Positions 9,701 to 14,075 of a DNA stretch of 14,075 nt are shown one piece after another. The translations under genes were made by a program, and so were the position numbers. This stretch comes from JBBIJR01 sp037445875. Lineage in GTDB: Bacteria > CLD3 > SB21. The notes below the pieces were generated by a model. It searched no databases, was not told the origin of the DNA, and was given only the letters and a program-made list of their open reading frames with translations. The DNA is taken from positions 1 to 14,075 of the forward strand of contig JBBIJR010000082.1 in the NCBI GenBank assembly GCA_037445875.1, given 5' to 3'. Within the stretch, counting starts at the first letter, position 1, and each line of letters begins with the position of its first letter.

Positions 9701-10525
9701 ATGGGCCCTGACCTTCTCCGCCTCCGATTCCTTCAACGAAGTCTCGCCTAACATCCGGTCCGCCACGGATTCCAGGTTAGCCAGTTGTTCGGTGAGCGGT
9801 GCGATCTGTTCGTTGAGCCGTCCGTACTGGTAAAGGCCCAGCCGTACCTCCTCGCGCTTGAGCTCCGCCATCAGCCGCTGGTAGCGGTTGGCCTTCTGGG
9901 TCTGACGCTTGAGCGAGTTCACCTTTTTCTCGATTTCCGTCACAATGTCGTTGACGCGCATCAGGTCCTGCTTGGTCGTTTCCAGCTTGCGGAACGTTTG
10001 CCGGCGGCGGATTTTGTACTTCGTGATGCCCGCCGCTTCTTCGAACAGTTTACGACGGTCCTCCGCGTTATCGGACAGAATCTGCTCGACCATTTTCAAC
10101 TCGATGACGGAGTACGCATCGGCGCCCATGCCGGTGTCCATGAAAAGATCGTTGATGTCTTTGAGCCGGCAGGGCAGACGGTTGAGGTAGTATTCGCTTT
10201 CGCCCGAACGGTACAGCCGACGGGTAATGGTGACCTCGGTGTATTCGGTGGGGAGCACGTTCTTCGTGTTGTGGATCGTGAGGCTCACCTCGGCGAGGTT
10301 CAGCGGCTTGCGAGATTTGGTCCCGTTAAAAATAACGTTCTCCATCTTCTCGCTGCGGAGCACGCTGGATTTCTGTTCACCTAGTGCCCAGCGGAGAGCG
10401 TCCACGATATTGGACTTCCCGCACCCGTTTGGTCCGACAATGTTCGTGATGCCGTCGTCGAAGTGCAGGTCGATTTTCTGGGCGAAAGTCTTGAAGCCGA
10501 ATATCTCGAGTCTGGATAAGTACAT
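6740..10525 (-). CDS. smc: Chromosome segregation protein SMC
   Basis: A 1261-residue ATPase of the SMC-ScpAB condensin that compacts and resolves the chromosome. The N-terminal head has the Walker A motif GPNGCGKSN (31-39). Long coiled coils (about 175-510 and 675-955) flank the hinge (about 510-670, including GSATFVHSARL and LVKGNYLIKGGG). The C-terminal head has the signature LLSGGEKTL (1132-1140), Walker B FCILDEVDAPLDD (1157-1169) and a final switch histidine in VVTHNKRTME. The frame opens 22 codons earlier (10591), but the ATG at 10525 is chosen because MYLSRLEIFGFK is the family start, an AAGGA site lies 7 nt upstream, and the extension would overlap the promoter. It is longer than B. 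subtilis SMC (1186 aa), partly through an acidic, Pro/Ser-rich, non-coiled-coil linker at about 964-1008 before the conserved LGPVNMEAYSEY stretch, and a charged C-terminal tail. Confidence 0.97.
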   Translation of the reverse strand: MYLSRLEIFGFKTFAQKIDLHFDDGITNIVGPNGCGKSNIVDALRWALGEQKSSVLRSEKMENVIFNGTKSRKPLNLAEVSLTIHNTKNVLPTEYTEVTITRRLYRSGESEYYLNRLPCRLKDINDLFMDTGMGADAYSVIELKMVEQILSDNAEDRRKLFEEAAGITKYKIRRRQTFRKLETTKQDLMRVNDIVTEIEKKVNSLKRQTQKANRYQRLMAELKREEVRLGLYQYGRLNEQIAPLTEQLANLESVADRMLGETSLKESEAEKVRAHLISREQTLREIQLRLESHDKRLKDVEEVILVSRERKTYLLDLIRRYSDEKNTLSERRENLRVQIGALTTTVSELEARSRELEADLERRRSDLASADETIEADRKLLDDTRRRSVQLIDDIARKHSSYQVTRNSIENLEKRVEDLLRESREHESQTGDTLHALDQHEERRRQSAASIGRLQESLASTQADLELHRRQVEDLRTQKLQAEADIKSLDARAAILQKAIETHEGFPESVQFLLDRRSQEFKYTVADLMSSDDRYKKALEAALGDCFSYLVASNPEAVREAISLLNEQGRGSATFVHSARLGATGTPAVEAAGALSNEVLGSALQLARCEDSALARWLLGDVLIVEDLATAMKLADRLPHLRFVTLAGELVKGNYLIKGGGRSRTADSIIGQRENLRRLMDRRQHLEEQTVRLSKQIVDAETLVQTDQAELAAGQSALRQLEQDLMELEKEISQQEYEQKRSQDTVARNLSTIEQTRAEIESLQNTLNRIAPEVDALERQRQDLELQVRQHEHRLIEQDKSRKEKADQVHECLSAALRLEGELKNHRHTIESSERQIVEYQETADKHESESRQAVEEIARIDEHIRAKETELVELNQSRTSIERERDAQETDVAQFREAASKLEADLRKMRRQREDLLNSRHALEQQHNDLRFEVRSLTERILREYDFDLARDAFESLDAAAGIPVDDDEPAETDSAPAPASSDEPNVRPVDEVLGEERSVEQPTDRFDATAAQEAIENLRRKIKMLGPVNMEAYSEYQAEKERLDVLTRQRQDLLEAEGQLMQTIDTINQTAQRQFMDVFEQIRQNFIKIFASLFVDGEANLQLAEEQDPLEAPIDILARPTGKKIQYIALLSGGEKTLTAIALLFAIYLVKPSPFCILDEVDAPLDDTNIDKFTKILRDFSQDTQFIVVTHNKRTMEAASNIFGITMQEAGVSKVVSVKFNSRDEKNRSDDIEEIIRRNQVEVLSQDVKEPPPEKSAEA

Positions 10526-10528
10526 GGA

Positions 10529-10537
10529 TCCTTCCTT
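10529..10537 (-). promoter_or_regulatory. Ribosome-binding site fixing the smc start
   Basis: Minus-strand AAGGAAGGA with the 5' AAGGA ending 7 nt before the ATG at 10525. It supports this start over the ATG at 10591, where no such site is evident. Confidence 0.8.
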
Positions 10538-10562
10538 ACTCCCCGGATGCCAAAAGCGGGCC

Positions 10563-10591
10563 AATATATTTACAAAAACGCCCCATTGCAA
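10563..10591 (-). promoter_or_regulatory. Candidate sigma70-type promoter for smc
   Basis: On the minus strand TTGCAA (10591-10586), a 17-bp spacer, TATATT (10568-10563). This predicts a start near 10556 and a leader of about 30 nt with the strong ribosome-binding site. It sits between the stop of the membrane-protein gene (10616) and smc, so smc can be transcribed independently. Confidence 0.6.
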
Positions 10592-10615
10592 CTACTAATG
10601 CGCACAGGGTGGCCG

Positions 10616-11665
10616 TCACTCGACCGCTCCAGGCTGCTTGATACCAAACCGCGAGATCAACCACAGCAGCAGACCCGTTCCGGCCAATACCACACCGATC
10701 CACAGCACCTCGAAGAAGTAGTCTAGCGCGAACACGCGGACGAGATTGCTCAGGAAGCCGAGCGCCGCGGATTGGACGCTGCCGTCTGTAAGCCGCGGTG
10801 CGGAAGAAGGAGGTCCCTGAGAGAAATAGGCCACGGCGGGGCCCGCTATCGAGGACAACATGGCGCCGCTCCACAACAAGGCGAAGCTTAAACGACGAAG
10901 CAAGCGCGGGCGGTCGTCGAGATTCACTGCAGCCATGCCTGCAAGAGAGAGAAGTAAAAGCAGATAGCCTGCAAGGGTAAAGCTGCCTGCGTACCGATCC
11001 GCGCTGTGCAGGTCCAGCGAGCCTTCGACACGCAGTCCATTCGATGTGATCTTCCTGATATCCATCGTATCCGGGAGCGCGGAAAGCCACGAGGCCAGCG
11101 GCTTGCGCAGGCGATCCATCAGCTTTTTCTCCAGCGGGCCCGGCGGGCGGCAGTGGGGAACCAGGTCCTCCATTCGAGTCAATCGATCCGACGATGCCAG
11201 AAGGGGAGCCATTCGCGTCGCGTCACGCTTATCGCAGGGCGGCAGAGACGCCAACTTGTCGGAGGCCAGCGCCATGAGATTCTCCAGGACCAACTCTTTT
11301 CGGTCGCTAACCACCCATCCGACGACTGAGCCCTTCATTCTAACGCTCGGATCCTCAAGTAGCCAACAATGCGAGAGGCGGAGCTGATTGAGAAACCAGT
11401 CTTCGGGGAACGACCGGACCAACACACTTCGAATGTCGTCGGTAGAGAATGCCAGCGGGGTTCGAGAGAAGCTCCTGGCCGACTCCAGACGGCTTAGCGT
11501 ATCTGCCAGCAGGTCGGCGAGGCGATCGTAGGTGCGGCTCTCCCGGACGATCTGCACAAGATGGTCCGTGTCAAGGAGTCCATTGAGCAGCCTCTCGGAG
11601 GGGATGACGGAAGCGGAGAGAGCAATGAAGAGAAAACTGAGAAGATGCGACAGGAACGTCTTCAC
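10616..11665 (-). CDS. Uncharacterised multi-spanning membrane protein with large extracytoplasmic domain
   Basis: A 349-residue protein not assigned to a named family. Residues 1-22 form a signal or first membrane helix (TFLSHLLSFLFIALSASVIP). Residues about 23-225 are soluble and, from the topology, probably outside the cytoplasm. Three more hydrophobic helices follow at about 229-247, 259-280 and 318-338. The soluble part has three cysteines (100, 144, 172), two of them in Pro-rich motifs, LPPC (141-144) and CRPPG (172-176), which could form a disulfide. An early FPEDWFLNQL stretch (86-95) precedes them. From memory, uncharacterised membrane proteins in Chloroflexi and other phyla share a similar 'PEWL...LPPC...CRPPG' layout; this is unverified recall. 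The ATG at 11665 is 19 bp after the stop of the UbiA-family gene, so the two are probably one operon. The function is unknown. Confidence 0.85.
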   Translation of the reverse strand: MKTFLSHLLSFLFIALSASVIPSERLLNGLLDTDHLVQIVRESRTYDRLADLLADTLSRLESARSFSRTPLAFSTDDIRSVLVRSFPEDWFLNQLRLSHCWLLEDPSVRMKGSVVGWVVSDRKELVLENLMALASDKLASLPPCDKRDATRMAPLLASSDRLTRMEDLVPHCRPPGPLEKKLMDRLRKPLASWLSALPDTMDIRKITSNGLRVEGSLDLHSADRYAGSFTLAGYLLLLLSLAGMAAVNLDDRPRLLRRLSFALLWSGAMLSSIAGPAVAYFSQGPPSSAPRLTDGSVQSAALGFLSNLVRVFALDYFFEVLWIGVVLAGTGLLLWLISRFGIKQPGAVE

Positions 11666-11684
11666 ACGAACCTCGGGACGCGGC

Positions 11685-12623
11685 CTATCGACCCTGGAAA
11701 TTCGGATAGGTCAGTTGAAAACGGCGTTGGTAGTACCAACGTGTTGTAAAAAAGAACAAAACGACCGTAATCAGGAAGCCGGGGTGGTACACCCCGACCG
11801 CCAGGGCGAAAAACAAGAGGCCGAATTTGATGGTCAGTATCGCGGAACGAGTCTCCGGCATGGTGAGGGTCCGGACATAAAAGGGTATGGTGAGAACCGC
11901 GGGGACGAGGATCAACGGATCTCGATGGACAACGCCAGCGGCCACAGCCAGCCCGTGACACACGGCCGCACAGTACGTCGTCGTACGCGCACCGTAAGCA
12001 ACGCAAACGGTGTTCTTTCGTGTATTCTGGTCGCCGTGCGCATCGGGGATTGTCGTTAGAAAATAGAGGCCGGTATTGAACAAAACATACGGAAGGGAGG
12101 CGGCCAGAAAACCGCCCACACGGGTATCGGCGAGAAACCAGCCGTAAGCAAAAGCTGAAAGGCCCATCAACGCATTGGCTGCCACGCTCCCGAACACACG
12201 GTCCTTCAACGCAAGCGGTGGAATATTGTAGACGACGGTGAACAGAGCAATGGCCGGGAGGTAGATCAGGAACACTTCGCGTGAGACGGGCCAGGTCAGC
12301 ACCAGGGCGAGTGTGAAGAGGACCGCAGCTTCTGCATACGCGGTTTTCCGAGTGATGAATCCCTGCGAGAGAAAGAAAAGCTTGTTATTGAGGCGATCGG
12401 TGTCCGCATCGCGGACCTGGTTGACAAGGAAACCGCCTCCCATGACCATGGCGGAGGTCAGGCAGATCAGGACGAGCGGGAGATCGACCGGCCCCGTGAC
12501 GGAGTCGAGCAGATTCATGCGTTGATGAGCGACCAGGTTTCCGGCCAGCGTCGTGCTCCAACCGGGAAAGAAAAGGATCGGGCGCAGTACAAAGAAATAA
12601 TCGAGGTAACGGGGCAAATTCAT
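11685..12623 (-). CDS. UbiA-family prenyltransferase
   Basis: A 312-residue integral membrane protein with about eight or nine hydrophobic helices. Both aspartate-rich motifs of the UbiA superfamily are present: NQVRDADTD (68-76), matching NxxxDxxxD, and DAHGDQNTRKNTVCVAYG (194-211), matching DxxGDxxxxKxTxxVxxG. These bind Mg2+ and the prenyl diphosphate, so an active prenyl transferase at the membrane is expected. Acceptors in the family include 4-hydroxybenzoate, dihydroxynaphthoate, chlorophyllide and glycerol-1-phosphate-derived lipids; the sequence does not settle which. After motif 1 it reads NNKLFFLSQGFIT where many relatives have a K-x-R-P stretch. No quinone, carotenoid or chlorophyll gene is nearby. 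The ATG at 12623 (MNLPRYLDYFFVLRP) is preferred over an in-frame ATG 24 codons earlier, because the extra residues look unlike a UbiA start and overlap the promoter. The Shine-Dalgarno is weak. Confidence 0.9.
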   Translation of the reverse strand: MNLPRYLDYFFVLRPILFFPGWSTTLAGNLVAHQRMNLLDSVTGPVDLPLVLICLTSAMVMGGGFLVNQVRDADTDRLNNKLFFLSQGFITRKTAYAEAAVLFTLALVLTWPVSREVFLIYLPAIALFTVVYNIPPLALKDRVFGSVAANALMGLSAFAYGWFLADTRVGGFLAASLPYVLFNTGLYFLTTIPDAHGDQNTRKNTVCVAYGARTTTYCAAVCHGLAVAAGVVHRDPLILVPAVLTIPFYVRTLTMPETRSAILTIKFGLLFFALAVGVYHPGFLITVVLFFFTTRWYYQRRFQLTYPNFQGR

Positions 12624-12649
12624 GGCGGTTCGGTCGGAAATGTGGGCCC

Positions 12650-12678
12650 AATATAGACAATAAAGCCTGGACACACAA
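12650..12678 (-). promoter_or_regulatory. Candidate promoter for the UbiA-family gene and its partner
   Basis: On the minus strand TTGTGT (12678-12673), a 17-bp spacer, TATATT (12655-12650). This predicts a start near 12643, about 20 nt before the ATG at 12623. It lies just downstream of the terminator of the RNA-binding protein gene, consistent with a fresh transcription unit. Confidence 0.5.
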
Positions 12679-12697
12679 GCGGCGGGGAAGTACAAGA

Positions 12698-12728
12698 AAA
12701 AATCCCGGACCTGGGGCCCGGGATTTTT
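12698..12728 (-). terminator. Intrinsic terminator downstream of the RRM protein gene
   Basis: Perfect 11-bp inverted repeat, AAAAATCCCGG (12698-12708) and CCGGGATTTTT (12718-12728), with a 9-nt loop. On the minus strand the stem ends in a run of T's, 40 bp after the RNA-binding protein stop codon. The symmetric A/T flanks would allow termination in either direction. Confidence 0.85.
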
Positions 12729-12767
12729 CGTAAGATCGTATCAATAGGCTATAGACTATTCTCCTTG

Positions 12768-13061
12768 TTATCGTCGATCGAAACTCCTGCTGCCGCCAAC
12801 ACTTTTCTTCTCCTGTGGCCGTGCGTCGTTGACCACCAACGGGCGATCCATATAGGAGTAGTTGTTGAACATTTCCTTGGCCTTGTCAGCCTCTTCGGTC
12901 GAGCCCATTTCGACGAACGCAAAGCCCTTGGACCGGCCCGAGAGCTTGTCGACGATGATCTTGGCAGAGGTGACGGTGCCAGCCTGGCTAAACAGTTCAG
13001 TCAGGCTCTCCTCGTTGGCTTTGTAGGACAAATTGCCAACATAGAGTTTGTTCGTAACCAT
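12768..13061 (-). CDS. Small RRM-domain RNA-binding protein
   Basis: A 97-residue single RNA recognition motif protein of the bacterial Rbp type, presumably binding single-stranded RNA in the cytoplasm. RNP2 is LYVGNLS (6-12) and RNP1 is KGFAFVEM (45-52), with the conserved aromatic residues in place. Relatives in cyanobacteria and Bacteroidota often carry a Gly/Arg-rich tail. Here the tail after the RRM is short and basic (about residues 81-97, EKKSVGGSRSFDRR). The ATG at 13061 is chosen over an in-frame ATG at 13124 because an AAGGAG site lies exactly 8 nt upstream and MVTNKLYVGNL is a typical start. It has its own candidate promoter with a leader of about 210 nt and its own terminator, so it is monocistronic. 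Long structured leaders are common for cold-responsive rbp genes; such regulation here is inference. Confidence 0.95.
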   Translation of the reverse strand: MVTNKLYVGNLSYKANEESLTELFSQAGTVTSAKIIVDKLSGRSKGFAFVEMGSTEEADKAKEMFNNYSYMDRPLVVNDARPQEKKSVGGSRSFDRR

Positions 13062-13069
13062 ACAGAAGA

Positions 13070-13075
13070 CTCCTT
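13070..13075 (-). promoter_or_regulatory. Ribosome-binding site of the RRM protein gene
   Basis: Minus-strand AAGGAG with 8 nt to the ATG at 13061. It is a near-consensus Shine-Dalgarno that decides the start. Confidence 0.85.
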
Positions 13076-13078
13076 GAA

Positions 13079-13189
13079 AGGGTTGAACATGGGACGTAAA
13101 TGACAAAAACCTCAAAGCGCCCATACACTTTGAGACTCGAAAACGACGACGTCTAACTCAAATGACTATGGATTGGGATAGGGTTGAAC
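13079..13189 (-). repeat. Direct 10-bp repeat in the RRM gene leader
   Basis: GTTCAACCCT (minus strand) occurs twice, at 13189-13180 and 13088-13079, 101 bp apart. The downstream copy lies just before the ribosome-binding site. It could be a protein-binding or self-regulatory RNA motif, or chance. Confidence 0.4.
13111..13134 (-). promoter_or_regulatory. Hairpin in the leader of the RRM protein gene
   Basis: Inverted repeat CTCAAAG (13111-13117) and CTTTGAG (13128-13134) around a 10-nt loop, 50 nt upstream of the start codon inside the predicted leader. It is not followed by a T run on the minus strand strong enough for a terminator. Possibly a regulatory or thermosensitive structure. Confidence 0.4.
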
Positions 13190-13279
13190 GGAAAGTCGTT
13201 AACTCCGCAAACTCAACGTGAGCCGACCAACAAGTTTAACAAATAACACTTCAGACAACACACTATCTGAACCAAAAGA

Positions 13280-13308
13280 AATATACGGGCCGCCTCAAGG
13301 CAAGTCAA
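13280..13308 (-). promoter_or_regulatory. Candidate sigma70-type promoter for the RRM protein gene
   Basis: On the minus strand TTGACT (13308-13303), a 17-bp spacer, TATATT (13285-13280): one mismatch in each hexamer from the E. coli consensus. It predicts a start near 13273 and a leader of about 210 nt. Confidence 0.65.
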
Positions 13309-13449
13309 GCAATTATTTCTTGTTGTAATCGCGGACTCCGTTCTGGTGCAGATACCCTGGCGAGTAGAAAAAGAAATTCCTGACAATATCTTTACAAGGC
13401 ATCTGTTGACAAACAAACAGCTGGTTACGCTGGTCATGCCAGGTTACAA

Positions 13450-13478
13450 TTGACAATGAACGAGTGGCTGCCTATATT
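13450..13478 (+). promoter_or_regulatory. Strong sigma70-type promoter for the tRNA-Gly locus
   Basis: TTGACA (13450-13455, perfect -35), a 17-bp spacer, TATATT (13473-13478). This predicts a start near 13485, about 18 nt before the damaged tRNA copy. It is the best promoter match in the window, as expected for a stable-RNA gene. Confidence 0.75.
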
Positions 13479-13502
13479 GTTGCAGTTCTCGTGAGGTTGC
13501 AG

Positions 13503-13561
13503 GCGAGAGTAATTCAGTGGTAGCATGCCAGTCCCGATGTGTCGGGACTGGACGTCGCGGG
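13503..13561 (+). pseudogene. Broken tRNA-Gly copy with replaced anticodon arm
   Basis: The first 29 nt (13503-13531) match the 5' part of the intact tRNA-Gly at 13611 with one change (C at 13524 for A), which breaks one pair of the D stem. The 14 nt at 13548-13561 match the region from the 3' anticodon stem into the 5' side of the T stem. Between them the anticodon loop and inner stem pair are replaced by a palindrome, giving a 10-bp hairpin with a TGTG loop. After 13561 the T loop, T stem 3' strand and the acceptor 3' strand (CTCTCGC-TCCA) are absent, so no cloverleaf can close. It is the first element behind the promoter and 49 bp before the intact gene. It is called a pseudogene or tRNA-derived element, not a working tRNA. 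Confidence 0.8.
13528..13551 (+). repeat. Perfect palindromic hairpin inside the broken tRNA-Gly
   Basis: CCAGTCCCGA (13528-13537), loop TGTG, TCGGGACTGG (13542-13551): a perfect 10-bp stem. The outer CCAG/CTGG pairs come from the tRNA anticodon stem, and the inner TCCCGA/TCGGGA is new sequence. It resembles a short palindromic repeat unit inserted into the loop. No second copy is seen in this window. Confidence 0.75.
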
Positions 13562-13610
13562 CGAAGAGGAAGTAACAGCAAGACCCGGGACGCGCCGGTT
13601 AGAATATGAG

Positions 13611-13685
<75 letters not shown>

Positions 13686-13704
13686 ACTTCGTCACAGCGT
13701 GTGA

Positions 13705-14075
13705 ATGTCCCTCCCCGCGATTCCCCGAACATATGCATTTCTACTGCTGGCCTTGATCTTTATCGCTTGTGCGGGTCCACTGACACTGGAAAAACGCAGA
13801 GAGAAGGCCGCCTCGATGACCGCTCGTGCTATGGAACAATTCGCTGCCGGTAAGTGGAGGGACGCCGTCCGCTCGGCACGCCACGCCATAAGCATGGACT
13901 CTTCGTACCTCCCAGCCTATGAAACGGCCGGATGGATTCTGACCGCTTCGGAAGAATACGACAAAGGTGAGGAAGTGATGGTTGCGGCCACGGCACGAGG
14001 CTTGATATCCGCGAAACTACTACTTTCTCTCGGCGAAGCTGAATTCGGCCAGAACAAGTACAACGAGGCCATCGG
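13705..14075 (+). CDS. TPR-like lipoprotein, N-terminal part only
   Basis: The first 123 codons of a gene running off the right edge. The ATG at 13705 is the only suitable start: an in-frame TGA directly precedes it, and a lipoprotein signal follows (PRTYAFLLLALIFIAC, lipobox FIAC with Cys22 as the lipidated residue). The protein should thus be anchored to the inner or outer membrane. Residues about 38-123 are helical with tetratricopeptide-like pairs (AMEQFAAGKWRDAVRSARHA, then AYETAGWILTASEEYDKGEE and LLLSLGEAEFGQNKYNEAI). TPR lipoproteins often scaffold envelope complexes, but no specific role can be read here. No Shine-Dalgarno lies between the tRNA and the ATG, and the gene probably shares the tRNA promoter. 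Confidence 0.8.
   Translation, partial: MSLPAIPRTYAFLLLALIFIACAGPLTLEKRREKAASMTARAMEQFAAGKWRDAVRSARHAISMDSSYLPAYETAGWILTASEEYDKGEEVMVAATARGLISAKLLLSLGEAEFGQNKYNEAI

Larger units (their letters stand above)
13062..13502. other. Divergent intergenic region with leader and two promoters
   Basis: About 440 bp without a protein gene. The left half (13062 to about 13273) is the long untranslated leader of the RRM protein gene, with a ribosome-binding site, a hairpin and a repeated 10-mer. Two back-to-back promoters follow: minus at 13280-13308 and plus at 13450-13478. The 141 bp between them is relatively AT-rich with no clear palindrome or repeat beyond short copies of GGTTAC. Open frames here are short and show no recognisable protein. 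Confidence 0.7.

Noticed and set aside
10526..10591. 22-codon extension of smc
   Set aside because: It covers the predicted promoter and ribosome-binding site, and SMC proteins begin at the MYLSRLEIFGFK stretch.
13528..13561. Hairpin in the broken tRNA as a transcription terminator
   Set aside because: No T run follows the stem (ACGTCGCGGG instead), and the downstream intact tRNA must be transcribed.

Overview
The window looks like an ordinary chromosomal stretch from a Gram-negative bacterium of the Bacteroidota/Chlorobiota/Ignavibacteria kind. The grounds are a two-component sensor built from Reg_prop propeller repeats and a Y_Y_Y domain, an OstA/LptD-like outer-membrane gene, and a hexameric-type citrate synthase. 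Base composition is moderately GC-rich by eye. The candidate promoters are of E. coli type (TTGnnn, 17 bp, TATATT/TATCTT) rather than the Bacteroidia TTTG/TAnnTTTG type, which argues for a deep branch outside class Bacteroidia. This placement is inference; no homology search was possible.

Layout. From 1 to about 13060 every protein gene lies on the minus strand. In transcription order (right to left) they are: a small RRM RNA-binding protein with its own promoter, long leader and terminator; a UbiA-family prenyltransferase followed 19 bp later by an uncharacterised multi-spanning membrane protein; smc (chromosome condensation) with its own promoter; nth (endonuclease III); a 1155-aa periplasmic-propeller sensor histidine kinase; gltA with its own promoter and a hairpin terminator; and dtd (D-aminoacyl-tRNA deacylase), followed 7 bp later by the N-terminus of an LptD/OstA-like protein that runs off the left edge.

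At about 13280-13480 the orientation flips. A strong plus-strand promoter drives a damaged tRNA-Gly copy, an intact tRNA-Gly(CCC), and then, only 19 bp after the encoded CCA, a TPR-like lipoprotein gene that runs off the right edge.

Functionally this is mostly housekeeping: TCA entry, DNA repair, chromosome organisation, translation quality control and outer-membrane biogenesis. The sensor kinase has no partner response regulator in the window. I found no phage, transposase, CRISPR or obvious defence system. The most unusual part is the tRNA-Gly locus. There the first of two near-identical 5' halves carries a perfect 10-bp palindromic hairpin in place of its anticodon arm and lacks a matching 3' half, yet it sits directly behind the promoter. 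Secondary points of interest are the UbiA plus unknown membrane protein pair, the structured leader of the RNA-binding protein gene, and an acidic/Pro-rich linker inserted in SMC.
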